From: Glandiceps talaboti | Lineage: Eukaryota; Hemichordata; Enteropneusta; Spengelidae | Assembly (NCBI RefSeq): GCF_964340395.1 | Contig: NC_135567.1 | Coordinates: 14,816,306 to 14,857,805, forward strand | Length of the DNA: 41,500 nt | Direction: 5' to 3' | In this document: one piece after another, positions 32,157 to 41,500 of the stretch | How positions within the stretch are numbered: position 1 is the first letter of the stretch | How the letters are laid out: the number at the start of each line of letters is the position of its first letter | Notes under the pieces: model-generated | Told to the model about the DNA's origin: nothing | The model's input: the letters and a program-made list of their open reading frames with translations, nothing else | Database searches by the model: none | Program-made: the position numbers and the translations under genes

Positions 32157-33014
32157 TCATGTCTTTTCAAACATCAGCCATGCAAATAGATGTGAGGATC
32201 CGCGTACTCCAACTTTTTCCACAGCTTTTACCATTTCGATATTTTCGTCTTGAATAAAGCCAAATTGCATTTCCTGTGGATATTTTTTATCCATTTTGGC
32301 AAATAATTTCGCGGACATGTATCCCATTAAGTTTTTCCCACGATGAGCCACATCTACGAATGAATATCCACAATCACCAAATTCCTTGTGAACTACGCCG
32401 CCAACGGCAACGTTTGTCTTTTGGTCAATAAGAGCAACGCTGTCGCAATATTCCAATGTGGAAGTAAATAATGGACTTGGTGTATGTGATGCGGCCTTCC
32501 AACTTCTTGCAAGAATTTCGGAATCTGATGGCTTTAACTGACCTAAAATGTATCCCTTAGGGGGCCCGCATTGTGCAAGTTTTTCAACAACAGTTTTGTC
32601 CGTCAATATAAACATGCGAATGTAATCTTTGTACACAAGTTTAAACTGCCTACGTGCACACACAGTTTCAATTTCTCCTACAAGATTTTCTGGAATAGCT
32701 TCAAACATAATGTTGTCTTTTGTCCAATCAATAACACCATGTTGAAGTATAAAGGTCGCGAGATTTCGCCTGCTTCTGGCATAAACCAGGTAAGTTTTAT
32801 GATAGGGTGGAGCGTAGTAAAATCTATTCACACATACCAAACTTGTAGCTCTGTTGAGGTCATCGTTATCTATAATGACATCTATACTTGGCCAGACATT
32901 GTTTGTTGATCGGCTACTGCGAATCAGATTGTACGGTGGGTTACAAACGGGTAACCATTTCTGTAAGTAGCCAAGAATTTCTGGAAGTCTTCTCTGGGTA
33001 AGTCTTGTGACCAT
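32157..33014 (-). CDS. GLYAT-like N-acyltransferase, copy 6 (class B)
   Basis: Intact 285 residues, ATG at 33014. It matches copy 4 except Ile at residue 89 (FILQHG for FLLQHG). S-type 3' flank and type 2 5' flank as in copy 3. The whole interval from about 30300 to 33900 is close to a duplicate of 23100-27000 territory, supporting a multi-gene duplication step. Confidence 0.88.
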   Translation of the reverse strand: MVTRLTQRRLPEILGYLQKWLPVCNPPYNLIRSSRSTNNVWPSIDVIIDNDDLNRATSLVCVNRFYYAPPYHKTYLVYARSRRNLATFILQHGVIDWTKDNIMFEAIPENLVGEIETVCARRQFKLVYKDYIRMFILTDKTVVEKLAQCGPPKGYILGQLKPSDSEILARSWKAASHTPSPLFTSTLEYCDSVALIDQKTNVAVGGVVHKEFGDCGYSFVDVAHRGKNLMGYMSAKLFAKMDKKYPQEMQFGFIQDENIEMVKAVEKVGVRGSSHLFAWLMFEKT

Positions 33015-33331
33015 CTTCACGTGAAATCCGTAGCAATTGGGACGAATCCAATTAAGCAAATGGTTATGTTAAGGCTGAGACCACTACAAGGCCAAAGTTT
33101 AGAGAGTGCCTTTCTTAACAATGGACGTACTAAAGGTGTCTTGACCTTTTCAATACACTGATATATATAGACGTTCAACTTGCGCAGGCGCAAACGAATC
33201 TTGTTAGGCCAAAAACAGAGAATTGTTTCTGGTCATCACGCACATTACTTACACCCGCGTCTGTCTGTTTGTTTGTGTGTGTTTTTGTCCAGCAGTTTGG
33301 CTAGGGTGAAGTGAAGAGTGTTACACTGACA

Positions 33332-33855
33332 TTACTAGGTTAGTTTAAGTTGGGTTGTGAAAAGTGAACCTGATTTTACGGTCTGTTTCATCATATTGGT
33401 ATTCAGTGGCCCAGTTTGATGCGACCACTCAGAAACCAATACGGAACTAGCTACACATGCTACACTTAAATATAGCATGCTCGAAATTTCTTCAATCTTA
33501 CTCTAACTGAAATTTTTTTTCGCTAAATTTCGCTCGTTGAAAGAAATTGGTAACAAATATGTGTTACGGATGACATATTTGTAGTTTTGTTAATCAATGT
33601 TCATTTACGCCCTACTTTGATTGAAGAATCACAGAACTGTACCCAGGGTCATGAAAGGGCGCCACCATGTGTCCTTTATAAGAATTGTAATACTTGAATG
33701 CTTTATGTCATTTAGACAAAATGTAGCAAGAAATTGCTTGCTTACAACCTTTGAGTTCCTTATTGGTTTCTGAGTGGTTGCATCAAACAGAGCCACTGAA
33801 TACTAACATGAAACAATCGGTAAACAAGGTTTACCTTTCACTATTAACCTAAGTA
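33332..33855. mobile_element. Array foldback element, unit 6
   Basis: Type 2 left arm. The right arm mixes CTTGCTTACAACC (type 1) with GTTCCTTATTGG (type 2). Confidence 0.75.
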
Positions 33856-33989
33856 AATGACTAATAAATGATAGTATGTTTCTGGTGAGGACCATGAATA
33901 TAGTCCACTAGGGATTAATAGAGTCCATAATCCTGACTAATAAATGAAATGATAAATACAATAACAGCGTACAAATATCAAAACAGATG

Positions 33990-34330
33990 TGAACAATTAT
34001 TTGTGTATTGAAAAACAAAATCCAGAACAGAAGAGAGAAGAAAAATCAGAAAACAAGTCGATTGTGTAAAACATTTGAAAATGTACACCACCAAAGGAAT
34101 TAAGTCAGAATTTAGGTTCAAAAATAAAAAATAAAATAATTGTCTGATGACTGAAGTGTACGGAGGTTAGGTTACTCATGAATAGTGTCTGAAAAGTAAG
34201 GCTGTGGAACACCATGTAACACTTTATAGGTGGTTAGGAGAACTTAGTAATCAATTCTGTATTGTACTGGCAACCAGTGTAGTGCAGTCAATGTTCCTTT
34301 AGTATTGGTGTAATTGTTCTATTCCAGAAA
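33990..34330 (-). mobile_element. CR1/L2-type RT relic, unit 6
   Basis: The copy most like unit 1 in its right part (GTAAGGCTGTGGAACACC, ACTGGCAACC), with an extra AAATAAA insertion near 34128. L-type spacer follows to 35631. Confidence 0.65.
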
Positions 34331-35631
34331 AAAAAACATTTTCACAAGAGAGTATGGGAACATCAAATAAGTGAATCAAGACCAGAAGGTCAGGTATTTC
34401 GTAATAAAGCAAAACACATGACGTCATGAAAAACTTTAGTCAGCTACACGTCCAGCAGAACGTGAATACTGCATTTCATAGAAATAGAACAATCTCTTAC
34501 CTGGAGCAATGTAGAACAAATAGTTACGAAAGTAAGGGTGACCCCTTTTTTGGTTTTACATTTTTCATTACATTTTCATGGCAAGTGTTACCGACTTGAC
34601 TTTGGTGGTGATAGCTATTGACCAAATTCAAGTTGTAATCTCAGACGCACACAGTCAATCTCAGAGGTACCAGAATCTCAGGATACATATTCAGTGGATA
34701 AACTCACAAGCATTCAAAATATTACTTTTGGTGAAGAAGATGTATGCTTAAACCAACAATACGAGAGCTTTGGATTCGTTTTCCTTCATTTACAGCAGTT
34801 CAGACTAGATTGAAAAAATTGGTTCTCCGTAGTATTCCTACTACGACGCAGATCAGTTGCCGTAAGTTAAAGACGTGTTGCTCTCTTCCGCCCACTAGAT
34901 ATCTCCCCGTATCCGTTGGCCTTTCGCATACACCCTACATTCACATTTTATTCAAATTCAAGGCTTCATTCCGTAATACAAATATGGTTAGTAAATAACA
35001 TGTTTACAGTAAACTTCAATTCTTTTTCGTTATATAGGAATTGTTTATGAACTACAGTTGATTTAATTCAGAGATAAACAGTTTTGGAAATACCCTTTTC
35101 CACTATAGTTGAATTCATTAAAAGTTGTGATTTATCACTTGTAGTGACACTTGCAACATTCACTTAATTACAGGTAATAACATGGTCTAGCTCGTATTAC
35201 TATCTCATTAATCAATTAGACCTCACACGGTCGGGTAGCCTAGATACAGTTACTGTTTGTTTATAATACAATTATATACTTTGTAACACAAGTATGGGTC
35301 GGTCGATTTAAAAACAAAAGTAAAAAAAGTCCCCGGAAAACAGTTCAGACGTTTATTTCTTGCCAGAGAGGACGCTATTCCAACAATATTAAGGGCGGGC
35401 GAAAATAAAAATATGTGTGTTTATTTACATGTCGGAGGTGAAAGTTTGGGTCGGTCACTAAAGTAATGAGAAACAAAAAAGAAAAATAGGATCATCATAA
35501 ATAAAAATCTGTGAATTCAATTTCTGCACCTATTAGTGTTTTAGATACCTTTGGGGATATTAGAACCACAGTATAATATGTTTTCGAGTGATTTCGCTAA
35601 TTCAAGCTTTCCAACCTGTCCTTATTGATCT

Positions 35632-36489
35632 TCATGTCTTTTCAAACATCAGCCATGCAAATAAATGTGGGGATCTGCGTACTCCAATTTTCTCCACAGA
35701 TCTTATTGCTTCGATATTTTTGTCTTGAATAAAGTTGAATTTCGTTTCGTGTGGATATTTTTTATCCATTTTGGCGAATAATTTCGCGCACATGTATCCC
35801 ACTAAGTTTTTCCCACGGTGAGCCACATCCACGATCGCATATCCAAAATCACCAAATTCCTTGTGAACTACGCCACCAACGGTAACGTTTGTCGTTTGGT
35901 CAATAAGAGCAACACTATCGCAATATTCCAATGTGGAAGTAAATAATGGACTTGGTGTATGTGATGCTGCCTTCCAACTTCTTGCAAGAATTTCGGAATC
36001 TGATGGCTTTAACTGACCTAAAATGTATCCCTTAGGGGGCCCGCATTGCGCAAGTTTTTCAACAACAGTTTTGTCCGTCAATATAAACATGCGAATGTAA
36101 TCTTTGTACACAAGTTTAAACTGCCTACGTGCACACACAGTTTCAATTTCTCCTACAAGATTTTCTGGAATAGCTTCAAACATAATGTTGTCTTTTGTCC
36201 AATCGATAACACCATGTTGAAGTAGAAAGGTCGCGAGATTTCGCCTGCTTCTGGCACAAACCAGGTAAGTTTTATGATAGGGTGGAGCGTAGTAAAATCT
36301 AGTCACACATACCAAACTTGTAGCTCTATTGACGTCATCGTTATCTATAATGACATCTATACTTGGCCAGACGTTGTTTGTTGATCGGCTACTGCGAATC
36401 AGATTGTACGGTGGGTTACAAACGGGTAACCATTTCTGTAAGTAGCCAAGAATTTCTGGTAGTCTTCTCTGGGTAAGTCTTGTGACCAT
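35632..36489 (-). CDS. GLYAT-like N-acyltransferase, copy 7 (class A, mosaic)
   Basis: Intact 285 residues, ATG at 36489. The class A C-terminus is identical to copy 5 (AIVDV, FNFIQDKNIEAIRSVEKIG), whereas the middle (KPSDSEILARSWKAASHTP, FTSTLEYC) matches class B and QTTNVTVGG matches copies 1 and 5. Private changes: CVTRFYY for CVNRFYY and LVCARS for LVYARS. It is the first gene of the array in transcription direction. Its 5' region is a type 1 variant and lacks about 60 bp before the foldback. Confidence 0.88.
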   Translation of the reverse strand: MVTRLTQRRLPEILGYLQKWLPVCNPPYNLIRSSRSTNNVWPSIDVIIDNDDVNRATSLVCVTRFYYAPPYHKTYLVCARSRRNLATFLLQHGVIDWTKDNIMFEAIPENLVGEIETVCARRQFKLVYKDYIRMFILTDKTVVEKLAQCGPPKGYILGQLKPSDSEILARSWKAASHTPSPLFTSTLEYCDSVALIDQTTNVTVGGVVHKEFGDFGYAIVDVAHRGKNLVGYMCAKLFAKMDKKYPHETKFNFIQDKNIEAIRSVEKIGVRRSPHLFAWLMFEKT

Positions 36490-36777
36490 CTTCACGTGAA
36501 ATCCGTAGCAATTGGGGCGAAACCAATAAAGCAAATGGTTATGTTAAGGCTGAGACCACTACAAGGCCGAAGTTTAGAGAGTGCCTTTCTTAACAATGGA
36601 CGTACTAAAAGTGTGTCGACCTTTTCAATACACTGATATATAGCTTTGACATTCAACTTGCGCAGGCGCAAATGAATCTTGATAGGTCAAAAACAGATAA
36701 TTGTTTCTGTTTCTGGTTTGCACATTACTTACCCCCGCGTCGGCCTGTTTGTTTGTTTGTTTGTGTTTGTCCAGCAG

Positions 36778-37268
36778 TTGTGAAAAGTGAACCTGATTTT
36801 ACGGTCTGGTTCATCATATTGGTATTCAGTGACCCAGTTTGATGCGACCACTCAGAAACCAATACGGAAGTAGCTACACAAGCTACACTTAAATATAGCA
36901 TGCTCGCAATTTCTTCAATCTTGCTCGAACTATAAATGTTTTTCTTTCGCTAAATTTCACTCGTTGAAAGAAATTGGTAACAAATATGTGTTACCGATGA
37001 CATATTTGTAGTTTTGTTAATAAATGTTCATATACGACCTACTTTGATTGAAGGGTCAAAGAACTGTACTCAGGGTCGTGAAAGGGCGCCACCATGTGTC
37101 CTTTATAAGAATTGTAATACTTGAATGCTTTATGTCATTTAGACAAAATGTAGCAAGAAATTGCTTGCATACAACCTTTGAGTTCCTTATTGGTTTCTGA
37201 GTGGTTGCATCAAACAGAGCCACTGACCTGAAACAAACGGTAAACAAGGTTTACCATTCACTAACCTA
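36778..37268. mobile_element. Array foldback element, unit 7 (truncated array end)
   Basis: It starts abruptly at TTGTGAAAAGTGAACC because the outer left arm and the preceding GGGTGAAGTGAAGAGTG are missing. It ends at TCACTAACCTAAGTCAATC, where homology to other units stops. This marks the right border of the array. Confidence 0.75.
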
Positions 37269-37379
37269 AGTCAATCTACGTCAAAATCTAGGCAAGTCAA
37301 TCTGACCCCCACCATATAAAATAGCCCAACCGAAAAACAGTATATACTGTATACAATGTACATTTTGCACATGACCAAA

Positions 37380-37620
37380 GAATAGGGAACTTGCAATACA
37401 GACGAAGCATGCTCAGATGCAAAGGACTATGGTTATGGTAATATCTTATCTGGAGTTACCGATGAAATAAACCTCCGACACTGGTCAGGCTAAATATGAA
37501 TTGATCATTTGTGGTTATAAACAATTTAACAACATTGTTAACAATTCTAATTGATTAGTAATTATTATCACATTTCCCATGATGCAACATTCAACATGGC
37601 GGGTTTGCAAGTTCCCAATT
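37380..37620. repeat. Imperfect inverted repeat (possible foldback element)
   Basis: GGGAACTTGCAATAC at about 37386 is complementary to TTTGCAAGTTCCCAA near 37605, and inner ATGC/GCAT-rich segments also pair loosely. The arms are short and diverged. Confidence 0.4.
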
Positions 37621-37639
37621 CACATTGATCATTTATCAA

Positions 37640-38120
37640 TATTATCTGGAATGGTTTAAGGACTTAACAATTACCTTACATAACTCTTATATGATTTACA
37701 TTCATTATTTATTCATTATGAAAATTTGGATATTTAATAATACTACTAATATACTGCATTGCCATTGGCTACCGGCCCATAGCAAAGAAAGTACTACATA
37801 TTAAATAATGAATAAAGCAGCCACTCACAGGAAAACTTAGCTATTACAGATCTCTGATACAGCTTCCTTCTGCAATACAAATGCTTCATAGACAAATTTT
37901 GCCAAGTTACATGTAATTTTAACATCTCTACTGGAAATAAGATTTACTAAAGAGTGTTGTCTTGGATGTCGAAATACCCACTGTCGTAGTAATGTTTCCC
38001 TAAGATTTTGATGAAATGAATATTCAAAATGAAAATGAAACTATTCCTCTATAGAACAAGACTCAAAACGCATATAGTTCACAAATCCTCTCTGTTCGAT
38101 CAGATTTGTATGAATAAGCA
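37640..38120. other. Intergenic stretch, possible decayed plus-strand RT tail
   Basis: A plus-strand CTGCATTGCCATTGGCTACC at 37754 is reminiscent of the LHWLP block of non-LTR elements, but the frame is broken immediately, so this is only a hint. Otherwise nothing recognised. Confidence 0.25.
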
Positions 38121-38253
38121 AGCAAGTGAGTGAAATGAAGGGCACGCCTCTGCTTGGCACGTCCAATGATTCAGTTTAGGTTTAGCTCAGCTCAGGTCAG
38201 ATGTACTTGGTGCCATACTAATCCCCATTTTTATGTTTATGTTTACCCGGGTT

Positions 38254-38440
38254 TCATCCTCGATAGCGATGTTCGTCGGTAGTGTGCCGTATTGTATTGG
38301 AAGAACATCCGAGGTCTAGCAGATAGACTATGTAACTAGGAGTAATAATGTTATTGAGTGCCTTGTAGGTGATCAGTATTACTTTGTATTGAATCCTGTA
38401 AATGACAGGTAGCCAGTGAAGATCAGAAATAACCAGTGCA
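38254..38440 (-). mobile_element. Second CR1/L2-type RT C-terminal relic
   Basis: The minus strand reads DLHWLPVIYRIQYKVILITY then KALNNIITPSYI before a stop at 38254. It is the same protein block as the array relics but with clearly different sequence, so an independent element. It lies 3' of the opsin gene. Confidence 0.75.
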
Positions 38441-38651
38441 TTTTACATGTATATATACCTACGTGGAGTCTACTGAGCTAATTCCCAAACGCTTAAGTGA
38501 TCATGTGTGGAGACATGACTGCATGAAGATATTTCCCATATCATCGACCCCATGATTAGGGCATTTTCAGATGGAAAGTCGATGTTTCTGGATTTTGGGT
38601 GTTTTGTATTGTTACGTACCCCCCCCCCCCCTCGGGGTATGCTTGTAATAT

Positions 38652-40711
38652 TTAGGCCAGGGCATCATCAAATGATGTTAATTGCGGATCCTCGGCCTCC
38701 TTCCGTTTTATAAAGACAACTTTCTGACGATCACTGCCAATTCGAGGAACCGTGTCGTCATCAGACGAACAACCCAACATCTTGCCAACGTGTTGTCGAA
38801 ATCGAGGATTCATCATGACGTAGAGGGCGGGATTTATAAAAGCTGATGCCTTGGACAGTGATTCAGCTACGCCAGTGAACGCTAGCGGGATAGCGTGTGG
38901 ATCACCAAACGCTGCCCAGAGAAAGATCGTTGCGTAGGGCAACCAGGAAAGGATGAAGACGATAACCAGTGCTATACACATCTAAAAGAAAAAGAAAACA
39001 TGGAATTATTTAATATATTCATATATTCAAATATTCATATATTCATGATAGATCAACCAAAATGATTTAAATCTCCCGTTTGAACTTTTTATAAAAAACG
39101 TTGAAGTTCATTTCAGGAGTTATTCTACTTAAGAATGTTTCATTGTTCAAATATATGAAACATACTGGTATGAGAACGTTTGGGACCCCCAAAAAATCGA
39201 AGAAGAAAAAACAGTTTTTCTAATTTTAGCTGGAAAAATATCAATGAAAGTCTGGGAATCTGTATAACTGACATTATTGCTTTCTGATCAGAAGAAAACA
39301 AGAAAAGTGTAAAATAATGTAATAACCAGAACAAAACCACGTGGGATTTTTACAACACAGTTTCTTGTCCATTTGTAATGTATATAAAACCGTGTGTTAT
39401 GATGGCATCATAACATATTCAATAGTACAATGACATTATTTATTGATTTTTCTTTATTTATATTGATAATACCTCTGACCGAGGATGACCTTTGTAACCG
39501 ATAATGACTGTTGTGAAGTTCATCCAAATCCCGCCTAAAAAACGACATATTCCACGATTGTAAAATTAACATTTTATCAGAGAGCAGGCAGAATTTATAT
39601 AGCTGTACGTAATGGATCTGTGATTCTCCTATACTCTTCATTATCCAGCGATGTAATTCTGCACAGATCCGTGATGTACATGTAGACAGGCTAAGATAGA
39701 TAGGAGAACGTGTGACATTTTAAACTATACCTTTGTGACGTACATGGCTTCCGACCAATCAACGCTTCGGGGTTCGATATTACTTTTACTGACGTCATCA
39801 TCCTCGTCTTCAGTCTGATTGGCCACCACAGTGCCACTTCCGCTAGCCTCATAACCAGCTCTAGCCATTCGTCTATACACTGCATGGTAGTCAAACGTCA
39901 TGAGGCAAAATGGTATGAGGAAACAAACAACGAACACACAGCTCACGTAGGATATGTAGTAAGTGTCATTCTTCATCCAGTGAATTGTACATGCTGTATT
40001 ATCCGGCTCCAGAACGTACGAACTCCAACCGAATAGCGGTACTAATGCCCAGATGAGGGCGTTGAACCAGACGATGGCTATGAGAAAGAAGTACTGACGA
40101 TATGACCACACTGGAGAAAAGAAACGAAAAAAGGAAACATGAATAAATCTAACAAATAGAGGGCGCTAAGAGCTCAAAGGCAAAGCTGGATTTACTTTTC
40201 TTGAGATTGTATTTGAAAGGGCTTATAGCTACATTGAGAAATTGTCTATCTGCCCATTCTTTTAATTTGCTCCGCACGGGCACCCCCCCCCTTCCACACA
40301 CACACACACACATGTACATACCTACCTAACCATCCATCCACATGCACACATACATACATACATACATACATACATACATACATACATACATACATACATT
40401 ACCCATTCATTTTTTTTTCATTTCTTAGAAATTATACTTACACAAATCTCGTCTACATATAACCAGATAGCGATCAATACTTATAACTGCCAGGTTCCCA
40501 ATACTTGCAAGACCGAAGAGTATCCCTACAAATCCGTGGAAAAGACATCCTTCATCTTGGAATAACCATCGTCCAGCAAAGCTGGAAATACATGGTAAGG
40601 GTATTGCAAACAACGCCATTCCTGGAGTGTAACAAATTATGACAATATTTATAACACTATTTTAATGGTGATGGTAGTTTGGATGATGGAGTTTGGTGGT
40701 GGTGGTGGTGA

Positions 40712-40745
<34 letters not shown>

Positions 40746-40762
40746 GGTAGTGGTGGGGGTGG

Positions 40763-40796
<34 letters not shown>

Positions 40797-40886
40797 GGTG
40801 GTGGTGGTGGTGGTGGTTGAGGTAATCTAGGTGATAGTGATGGCATTGGTGGTGCTCAGTATTGGCGGTGATGGTGGTGGTAGGGC

Positions 40887-40920
<34 letters not shown>

Positions 40921-40921
40921 A

Positions 40922-40953
<32 letters not shown>

Positions 40954-41217
40954 AATGATGATGATGATGATTGTGGTGGTGGTGGCGGCGGTGGTGGTGG
41001 TGATGATGATGATGACACGATTATAATATAACTTGAACAAGTATATGAATTGTGCATTGTGGGAATCAGTGACAGATCAGTGACAGGTTAGTTAATTAAG
41101 TCTTACCTAGATCCGCCATAGCCAGGCTTATTAGGAGAAGACTCGTTGGAGAAATCAATTGTCGATATCGTCTGAACATTTCCAGAACAAAACCGTTACC
41201 AAGTACTGCCAACACAG
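38652..41217 (-). CDS. Group-4 (peropsin/RGR-type) opsin, 3' four exons
   Basis: Exons in transcription order: 41217-41107, 40621-40442, 40110-39731, 38981-38652 (TAA). Phases 1, 1 and 0 all match, giving 332 residues. Exon 1 holds TM1-2 (LGNGFV, LAMADL). Exon 2 has the disulfide Cys (EGCLFHG), TM3 and SIDRYLVICRRD (DRY). Exon 3 has TM4, the loop LEPDNTACTIHW and TM5, then a long acidic third cytoplasmic loop (EDEDDD). Exon 4 has TM6 (SWLPY), AAFGDP, TM7 with the retinal-binding Lys in SLSKASAF, NPALY and helix 8 NPRFRQH. By bovine numbering it has His at 113, Glu at 181 and Lys at 296. The CTIxWxKND and WAxFGDP motifs point to peropsin/RGR opsins, which bind all-trans retinal and often act as photoisomerases. 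The first exon is off the window. Confidence 0.88.
40303..40399. repeat. (CA)n and (CATA)n microsatellite
   Basis: Simple repeat in the opsin intron between the TM3 and TM4 exons (40111-40441). Confidence 0.9.
40690..41018. repeat. GGT/GAT trinucleotide microsatellite
   Basis: Alternating GGT and GAT blocks filling most of the opsin intron 40622-41106. The repetitive His/Ile/Pro/Ser/Asp open frames over it are artefacts. Confidence 0.95.
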
Positions 41218-41324
41218 CTGTATTGTGAAATTATACAGTGAAATAAATTCAAATTTAATTTCAGTACGTTAAAGACGAAATGACAGTGATACTATTTTAC
41301 ACAGTAATATATAGTTACTACCCT

Positions 41325-41453
41325 TCACACCAAAGTAAAGTGTTTTCTGTATGTACCACAGTCGTTTATAGCATCCATATCAAGGACAACCCATAACACC
41401 AAAGTAAAGTGTTTTCTGTATGTACCACAATCGGTTATAGCATCCATATCAAG
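41325..41453. repeat. Two-copy 69-bp direct repeat
   Basis: CACCAAAGTAAAGTGTTTTC, continuing through TAGCATCCATATCAAG, occurs twice (41328 and 41397) with two mismatches. It lies in the opsin intron next to the window edge. Confidence 0.9.
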
Positions 41454-41500
41454 TGTAAAATATACTTTCATTGATAATTGACCACATTAGAAAGGCCACA

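Larger units (their letters stand above)
16905..37268. repeat. Tandem array of seven acyltransferase gene units
   Basis: Stop-to-stop spacings between successive copies are 3470, 2758, 2785, 3456, 2783 and 3475 bp, so there are two unit sizes. A full unit, left to right, is: gene (minus strand), about 310-bp 5' region with core promoter, about 525-bp foldback element, reverse-transcriptase relic, and then either a long (L) or short (S) spacer before the next gene. L spacers precede copies 2, 5 and 7, and S spacers precede copies 3, 4 and 6. The leftmost copy has an unrelated 3' flank. The rightmost unit ends inside the foldback element. Confidence 0.95.

Noticed and set aside
32571-32909. A 112-codon plus-strand frame opposite acyltransferase copy 6
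   Set aside because: Antisense shadow of a strongly supported gene; absent as a long frame opposite the other copies.
40649-41057. Poly-His, poly-Pro/Ser and poly-Asp frames
   Set aside because: GGT/GAT microsatellite inside an opsin intron whose splice sites are well supported.

Overview
The window is eukaryotic nuclear DNA: AT-rich, intron-bearing genes with consensus splice sites, many microsatellites, minisatellites, foldback elements and retrotransposon relics, and no operon structure. The gene content (a von Willebrand D-domain secreted protein, a multi-domain secreted EGF/coiled-coil protein, a group-4 opsin and a tandem glycine N-acyltransferase-like family) points to an invertebrate animal. 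A marine deuterostome such as an amphioxus or hemichordate is my best guess, but the sequence alone does not settle this.

Layout. (1) 1186-3990, plus strand: 3' part of a secreted protein in which a beta-defensin-like cysteine-rich exon is spliced in frame, through a Gly-rich linker, to a VWD domain. (2) 5280-13383, minus strand, convergent with (1): a complete six-exon gene for a 491-residue secreted protein with signal peptide, Cys-rich head, coiled coil, Thr-rich linker, EGF-like exon and about 300 residues I cannot assign to a family. All five junctions agree in phase, and intron 1 appears to use a GC-AG donor. Its introns hold foldback elements, a SINE-like tRNA head and several tandem repeats. 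(3) 15011-16678, minus strand: two phase-matched exons of a gene resembling CARF-like (calcium-responsive transcription factor-like) proteins, apparently frameshifted in exon 1. (4) 16905 to about 37270: seven tandem intronless GLYAT-like acyltransferase copies, all on the minus strand, six apparently intact (285 aa) and one frameshifted. They sit in repeat units of two sizes (about 2.77 and 3.47 kb) that carry their own core promoter, a long foldback element and a CR1/L2-type reverse-transcriptase relic. (5) 38652-41217, minus strand: four exons of an RGR/peropsin-type opsin. Its first exon lies beyond the right edge.

The acyltransferase array is the dominant feature. Coding class (A, B, C) travels with the 3' flank, while the 5' flank class assorts separately, which is the signature of unequal crossover and gene conversion. 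GLYAT-family enzymes conjugate acyl-CoA groups to amines such as glycine, so a dosage-amplified detoxification or metabolite-conjugation locus is a reasonable inference. The substrate cannot be read from sequence. I saw no tRNA or rRNA gene and no CRISPR array.
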